Of a DNA stretch of 64,000 bases, positions 57,601-64,000 are shown in pieces. Each line of letters opens with the position of its first letter. The first letter of the stretch is position 1. This DNA is from Apostichopus japonicus (lineage: Eukaryota; Echinodermata; Holothuroidea; Aspidochirotida; Stichopodidae): NCBI RefSeq assembly GCF_037975245.1, contig NC_092569.1, forward strand, positions 17,125,501-17,189,500. Direction: 5' to 3'. Below the pieces are notes generated by a model. The model saw nothing but the letters and a program-made list of their open reading frames with translations. It was not told where the DNA came from and searched no databases. The translations under genes and the position numbers were made by a program.

Positions 57601-60600
57601 TTACTGGGTGGAGGATGTGACTTATTGATTAAAACTACACAAGTTAAAGTCATGATCCTACATACTAGCGAAAAACTTTACCACGTTTAAAATATGACAT
57701 AAACATTTCAATGTATAGACGTACCGTCCAGCCTCCTCCGCCAACGTCGTTGTTGCAGTACACCTCAAATGGTTCTTCAAATCCATCTGGCTTGATGATG
57801 TATACTCCGCTAGAGTTGGACGTAGAACACTGGCTTTGGACGTCTCGGCAGTCCTTTGGATATTCAGAACGTTGATAAAAGAAGTATTGAGCCACTGTAA
57901 CAAAGAGAGAAAAACATTTACAATTTTGAAAATATGCTTTGTGTTCAATTTGTCACGAAATCGTGTCACCGTATACTGATACTTTACATTTAAAGAAAAT
58001 CCTACCAAGAAATTGACAATTAACTGTGATTTTAGGAGACGATTAAAAAACGCAACCGGAAAAATAGAATTAAATATTTGTCTGTAGTAACATGAACTCC
58101 TTAACATCATATTTGATACATATATCATTTTCTGTGTTAGATTATTTTGCTTTCATTTTTTCTCACCCTTTCTCTCTTTTCCCCTCTCTCTTTTTTTATG
58201 TTCATTTCTTTTATTTTTTATGAAGGGAGGGGTGAGTGTGAGGTGGAGGTGGGTGCTGGCGAATGTATATATATTCTAAAACAATTTTCAAAACTAAGTA
58301 ACTTGTCTTGTTCTATAATATTATATGTAGTAATTTTTCTATTGTTTTAAGTTGTCGAAAGTAACAAACTAAATACTGTCTCACATACATAATGGCAATA
58401 AAATTGAAACAGAAATTCACCAAAAGTTATCTTGGGAATAACAAAACACATTTATATAATTTAATTGGGTTTTGAATATCTAGATGGAATGACAATATAC
58501 ATGGTAATATATCATGTAAATGAAATATCTTACTCTGCGTGCCATCTGCAGTTGAAGGTAAACTTCTCCGATGAATACTCTATTGATGAAAAGAAGAGTC
58601 ACAGAAAAGATATAAATATGTCATGTTTATTGATAGTAATGTTTAAAAAACTTTAAAATGCCACAAATTTCGGCAAACAATATTTTAAAAATAATAAATA
58701 ATTAAAAAGGTTGTTCACCGACATACTTGCTCACGTCATGTTACTTGACAACTTCATCCATTACAATTGTACAATTTTTAATTAAATTTTTTGAAATATG
58801 TTCCTTGAAATGTGTAACTGTTGAAATGAACAAAAAAACAATCAGAATTGACTGGAAATATTTCCCATATATCATATTTTGGGGAAGGAGAAGGTGGGTT
58901 GGGGAACTAAATATTGTATAGAATTTAAACCCAATCTATAAATAGTTATTTAACTTAATTCAGACGCAAAAAGTATTTTCAAAACTTGTTTGGATTTGTG
59001 TAGTATTTTTTTTCTTATTTGCACCAAAACTATTAGCAAAGGTATTGGCTTTACATTCAAGGAACGCAGATGAAAATAGAATATATTTTTCACAAAACTA
59101 TGTAAGCGATGAGAAATGAATGAAGATTAAAGAATTGAATTTTACTTTCTTACATTAACGGAAAATGTGAAGAAAAATATGTTTGTGAACATTAATTTTT
59201 ATTTAAACAGTCAACCCAGCATATCATTAAGTTCCATGTGAGATGCGCCTGTATTTTGTTTAGAGCGGTAGTAACTTCAGTGAATAAAGAAAACATGACA
59301 AATAATCGTTAAAGGTTCTATTTACCACAAAGCAATGTGGGCAACTTTGCAATATTTTAATACAGTATATTTTACAATAGAAATTGATGTTATCAAAATT
59401 GTATCGTTTCATGTGTTTCCATGAAACGAAATGAAGTAATAATTTTTGTGTTGATAAAGATCCTCAAAATTGACATAAAACAGCAAAAATTCTTATACCA
59501 TATACGCAGAGATCTTCCACGTTACTAAGACAGCGTTGTCGGGATGATAAATTAATAACGCTTGGAATTAACAACAGCCTAATTGTGAAAGAAGTAATGT
59601 TTTTGAAGACTAAGAAGTGACTTTGAGTTAAATGATAACTCGAGTCTATCATTTATAAGATACTTGCCAGATTTTTCTAGCTTAATAAAACATATCAATT
59701 GTTTCAATGAATAAAGTATACGACGTGCGTTAATGTGTAAAACAAACACAGCAAACATTTTATGTATTTTGGAAATGGAATTGAGTATATGAAAGGGAAT
59801 TAAGATTTATATAAACCGTATATTGTATTTTTTTTTTATTAAGACCTTTCTTACACCGTGAAAAGTACACTATTGATTTACATGGGAATACGGCACGGTA
59901 TGAAACGCACCAATTGCATGCGTTAGGCTTCCATGAGATATTGGCCGGAGAAATTAACAAAAAATATGCCTTAAATTTCAAATACAAAGTAAATGGCAAT
60001 ATTTGATAACGGTTTACAACCCGAATTAACGTTACATCACACAAACAATAAAACGAATTAATATGCAAGTTTTGTAAACTTCATAATGCGAAGTCGCCGA
60101 GATCGAACTATCTCTATAGTACAGTACCCATGCATATACTTTTCAAATTCCAAGAGCATCAACATATTGAACTTAAGGGTCTTAATGTCAAGTGAAAAAA
60201 TTACTTGTTTGATAGTTTAGAGCATAAACTTGATAATGTTGCATTAGTCTTCAAAATCATGGTAGTTTGAACTTCTAAGTACTTTTAAGTCAATGAGAAG
60301 GGCGAAGTTGAACGAGCAAAATGAACATATATACCTATATATTATTAGTTTAATGTTATAATAATGATAAAGTTTTGAAATGTGTAGCCATTGGAGTTTA
60401 CCCACGCAAGTATTGCATGGAAGTGAATTACGAATTAAGGCTGTATTTTGTTAATGTCATAGTGCGTAGTTGCAGAGAACTGGTTTTATACTATAGTACC
60501 CTTGCAAATAACTTTCAAATTCCAAGAGTATCACAATATCGTACCTAAGGATCTCATAATCAAGTTAAAAACTACTTGCTCGATAGTTTACTACATAAAC

Positions 60601-62004
60601 TCTATAGTTATGCATTAGTCTTCAAAGTCATGAAAACCCTTGAAATTTTACTCATGTAATTATTACATCATAGCTATTTGTTAAGATCAATTATGCGAAG
60701 TCAAAAATTAGCATTGGTGTCTAAGGTGACTTTTAAAGATTAACCAATGCCTACTTAGATGAACTCAAATAAAACTAAACGGAAATATATTAGACAATTA
60801 TAGAAGCAAGGTTCTAAAACATCTGCTCTAACTACATTAAAATTTGATATTCTAGACAGAATATAAGTCCGTCTCGTTAAATGAAGTTAATTACCAAACA
60901 AGGACAAAGAGAACGAACATTAATTACAAACGTTGATATGAAAATATTGAAAATAATTTTACAAGTATGTGTTTAACGCTCAACAATAATTTTCTTACAA
61001 CTAAATGACAACGGGAAGAATGAATTGATCTAGAATTTGTTAAACAAAGCTTCTCAATGATACAATATATTGTTAAAATACTTAACGTATACTATTGGAA
61101 GTCTAAAGGTTCTTTTTACGAGTAAGATAAACTTATACTGTACACTGGAATACTTTGAGCACTAATGTAGTCTAATCGTTTTGTCAAGAGGAAGTTATCC
61201 GTTTTTAGTTAGAAATTATATAGAGACTTGATAATAGTCAATGAAATTTAGTGAGATCTATGTTTAAAGTTTCTAAAATGATAAAGATAGTCTTAATGAA
61301 TTTAACGGTTCAACTGTCTTAAAATAACTTTTCCGAATGTTTTGTTTTATTCTGAAGATATTAACAGTTATGCACTAAATCATCCAGTAAAACAAACAAT
61401 TCTAGATTGGAAACTTTGGTATTATATGTCATTAATTAGCGACGAATGGGTAAATATATACACTTAGGGATACATAATCGGGAACCGTTGCTAATTGAAA
61501 ATATGAGAGGTTTCTTAGGGCAATGTAAAATTTGAAATGTAACTAAACATTTTTTTGTTGCAAACTTAATTTTCTATTACTTCCAGTGCAAATTTTACCC
61601 CCTTCCCCACGACCCCCACACCCTCCAAAAAAAAACGCACATTCATACATGCTGCTGTAGATAGGTTATTATTTTTGGAAAGAAGGAATTTAATGAAGAA
61701 GAATTATTATTAGCAAAATACTTTTTACTTTCAGTCGCTATATTCTAACTTTACAGGCCACTTAAAACAAGAATGTTGTATTAGAAATTGTCAAAAAGGT
61801 AATAAAGAAATTGAATTTTCTAAATATTTTGGGGGTAATTTCAACATCTAACAAGCAAGAACGAAAGATGAACGCAACGATTTATAAAGAACAAAAACGA
61901 AAACTGTAAAATGTTTAACTCACCGTTTCTTCCGAGGTCGTAAAGGCGATAGTTGTTGTGCACAAGAATGCAAATATTGATCGAACAGTCACGGAAGGCT
62001 CCAT
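53973..62004 (-). CDS. Gene 5: secreted FBG-TIL-TILa-EGF-FBG protein, 556 aa, 8 exons
   Basis: Coding exons: 62004-61924, 58579-58534, 57894-57725, 57438-57174, 56993-56779, 56623-56315, 56002-55738, 54292-53973. Same domain order as the others. The FBG2 calcium loop reads EQDND, so the first Asp of the usual DxDND is Glu. WW is at 485-486 and the insert (487-522) is 36 residues with 5 Cys. Near the C-terminus a run of six Tyr is encoded by a TAT repeat. FBG1 ends in AYEIHP, where genes 2-4 have a GE(L/V)E sequence. Exons 6-7 match gene 4, and exon 8 matches gene 3. Function is inferred as a secreted lectin-like protein. Confidence 0.87.
54633..54686. repeat. (AT)n microsatellite, intron 7 of gene 5
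   Basis: AT dinucleotide run; paralogous to 21113. Confidence 0.95.
55738..56002 (-). CDS. Gene 5 exon 7: FBG2, B part
   Basis: 265 nt. [47 protein letters not shown]. Donor GTTTGT, phase 1. Confidence 0.87.
56315..56623 (-). CDS. Gene 5 exon 6: TILa-like + EGF-like + start of FBG2
   Basis: 309 nt. [53 protein letters not shown] before GTAAGT. Confidence 0.87.
56779..56993 (-). CDS. Gene 5 exon 5: TIL domain
   Basis: [44 protein letters not shown] acceptor pair; the first AG would start at 56996 and add one residue. Confidence 0.85.
57174..57438 (-). CDS. Gene 5 exon 4: FBG1, B part
   Basis: 265 nt. [35 protein letters not shown], ending AYEIHP plus one base, donor GTAAGT. Confidence 0.87.
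57725..57894 (-). CDS. Gene 5 exon 3: FBG1, N-terminal part
   Basis: 170 nt. [39 protein letters not shown] before GTACGT. Confidence 0.87.
58534..58579 (-). CDS. Gene 5 exon 2: linker exon
   Basis: 46 nt, [15 protein letters not shown] plus one base. ATAG acceptor, GTAAGA donor. Confidence 0.79.
61924..62004 (-). CDS. Gene 5 exon 1: signal peptide
   Basis: 81 nt, MEPSVTVRSIFAFLC then hydrophobic core and TSEET, donor GTGAGT. Confidence 0.86.
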
Positions 62005-64000
62005 ATTTATGAATGTCTTGGCTTAATATGAATGACAACTCAAATGAAATGTATCTCCATAGGTAAGAAATATACTTGATGTTCCTGAAAACAACGGATA
62101 ACCTGAAATGTATTTATAAAGTTGTAAAATAATGTCTCGCAGCCAGATCGCATTGTTCTTGCTCGTGGTAAGATACCGTCTGTCAATCTTAAAAAGATAA
62201 GGATTCAAAGGCACCCATCCACAATGGAAACTTCCAGTCGGTCAAGAAAGACTGATACATGTTACGTCACGTTGCGGAAATATTTACACATTGTGCGAGA
62301 ATTTACCATGTACAGTTTTGTAGATGTGTTTATTAAATGTAAGGTAACAGGTTGAGTATAACAAGAATATTCTCAATTTTTGGATAAGACACTTAACCAG
62401 ACGACTTAAGGTGTCACAAAAATCTGCCTCCACAGACAGTTGAAACATGTAAAGATACAGGAATGAAATTCCATTACCTTAAATTTTAGTTTAAGGTTCC
62501 GCTGTCTATATTATCAACCTACAACGTGTTCGTAATGTTAAATAGTATACGGTGAGCAATTGGTATGCAACCCTTATTAAAGATATCAAATTACTCAAAT
62601 CATTTCGTGGAATCAACGTCCTCTCCCATCTCCATCTTCCTCTCTTATTTAGTATTTGACCTATTGACACACACACAGTTTACAATAGGAACCTCGTACA
62701 CCAGTGGTTAACCAAAGGGAGGGGGCAGAATTCACCCCACCTTTTTTAGAGGAGACGCGTGGAAGAGAAATCGATATTGTCGCAAACATTGTGAAGATTT
62801 TGAGTTCTACCACAAAATGTATCATGATGGAAATGATATCATTTTCCATTTACCAAAATAAACATTGCTTCCTGAGATCCCTCCCCTAACCAATGTTAGC
62901 CAAATTTGGTAACCCTTAATCCCCCCCCCCCAAATACACCCTCCCTCTCTAATGAAATGTGTACAGAAGGTAGAGAAAGGTTTCAACCACGTACATTTTG
63001 GGCGGATTCAATCCGCAGAAGGAATCAGGAGGCCCAAGCAACGCCTCTCCACTGGGAGAACGAATATTAAAACAATTCCTGAAGTATTCCTTTAATAGTA
63101 AATACATGCAGTAGAAAATCTTTCAACATTTCTTCAATAATTGCAGAATATAGCACCTTGTTACATCGAAGCACCCTCCATTTTACAACAGTTCTGAAAG
63201 GAAGATGACATACGTCCCATTAGACCCTCCCCTGGACGACAACAAATCTTATCCTCCCACTACAAATTATTTCTTGCCCCGCTAGAGTAGAGCCTAAATC
63301 ATATCTTATGACCTTATTTTCTCGGACTCTTAAAATAGTGACGAAATATTTATTTTTTCCTACTTCATGAACGCTGGCTTTCTGCCTGTCATACAAGATA
63401 TCCCCACATCCCGCGAGATGATTGTTCATGAACACTATCAATAATATAACGCTTACGCGGCATACATGATGTATGCTTGAATGTTGCTAGATTTTGTAAA
63501 ACTGAACCCAACCCTGTATTACCCTGTCGTGTTTAGGCTGGTTATTACATGATCACATCGATATAACAAAAGCGAAAATTCGTAGCTTCGAAAACACAAA
63601 CGATAAAAACAAGTTGCCAAAATTTGCATACGTGCATAGCTATATGTGCTATCGTTTGGCTACTTAACAACCTATAGCAATGTCGTATCATTGAGAATAC
63701 GAAGATAAACCTATATATGCCAACGTGTTCATATACTTGCATATTTACATTGTAAGATATCTCTACCTAGCAACCTAGAAACTAACTATAATTTCCAAAG
63801 GAAAGTTTCATCTTTGACACACATAAATTTGTCTCTTTTCAATCGTGATTTTCTATTATGTTTCTTATATTGTACAGATAATTGTTTGGGGGAAGTTAAT
63901 AAGCGGAAAGAATTTCTAGCATAAACAAACAAACACTTCCAAACAATAACAGTGGTAAATTAAGTTAGTAGATATTGAAGTCTAGACTACAAATCTTTAT
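62005..64000. other. Upstream DNA of gene 5
   Basis: Upstream module followed by the shared upstream repeat, with a poly(C) run at about 62923. From 63.2 kb it resembles the gene 1 spacer (about 2.3-3.0 kb), which suggests the array pattern continues to the right. Confidence 0.5.
62196..62287 (-). promoter_or_regulatory. Conserved upstream module of gene 5
   Basis: GATA motif at 62196, kB-like palindrome 62226-62235, CRE-like site 62262-62269, then the C/EBP-like site. Confidence 0.55.

Overview
This is intron-rich, AT-rich eukaryotic DNA. It has split coding exons with GT-AG borders, long (AT)n microsatellites, LINE and MITE remnants, and no bacterial operon structure. The coding content is a tandem array, all on the minus strand, of one family of secreted fibrinogen-related proteins. 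The family type, the LINE/hAT debris and the base composition suggest a marine invertebrate, most likely a deuterostome such as an echinoderm. That assignment is an inference, because no species-specific marker is visible.

Four complete genes and the first exon of a fifth are present. From left to right they are gene 1 (only its signal-peptide exon, ATG at 1059, the rest lies left of the window), gene 2 (6673-14930), gene 3 (20436-28471), gene 4 (39639-48238) and gene 5 (53973-62004). Each complete gene has the same eight coding exons in the same phases and encodes 551-556 aa. The order is signal peptide, short basic linker, a fibrinogen domain lacking its P subdomain (FBG1), TIL, TILa-like module, EGF-like module, and a complete fibrinogen domain (FBG2). 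The last exon carries a 33-36 residue loop rich in Cys, Tyr and Ser, placed after the conserved WW of FBG2. This loop is the most variable part of the proteins. The predicted products are secreted lectin-like, possibly immune recognition, proteins.

The intergenic and intronic DNA is itself largely paralogous. About 12.5 kb (roughly 9.0-21.5 kb) recurs directly at about 42.4-55.1 kb. The ends of this block lie inside genes, so the genes are mosaics: exons 1-5 pair as (2,4) and (3,5), exons 6-7 pair as (2,3) and (4,5), and exon 8 pairs only 3 with 5. Each copy has a conserved roughly 90-bp module about 200-290 bp upstream of its ATG, with a Rel/kB-like palindrome and a CRE-like site.

Other content: a broken CR1-type LINE between genes 3 and 4 (about 28.96-30.98 kb), a LINE tail in intron 4 of gene 4, a hAT-like MITE with an 8-bp target duplication present in both copies of the duplicated block, many (AT)n tracts, and about 19 poly(G)/poly(C) runs. 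I see no tRNA, rRNA or CRISPR.
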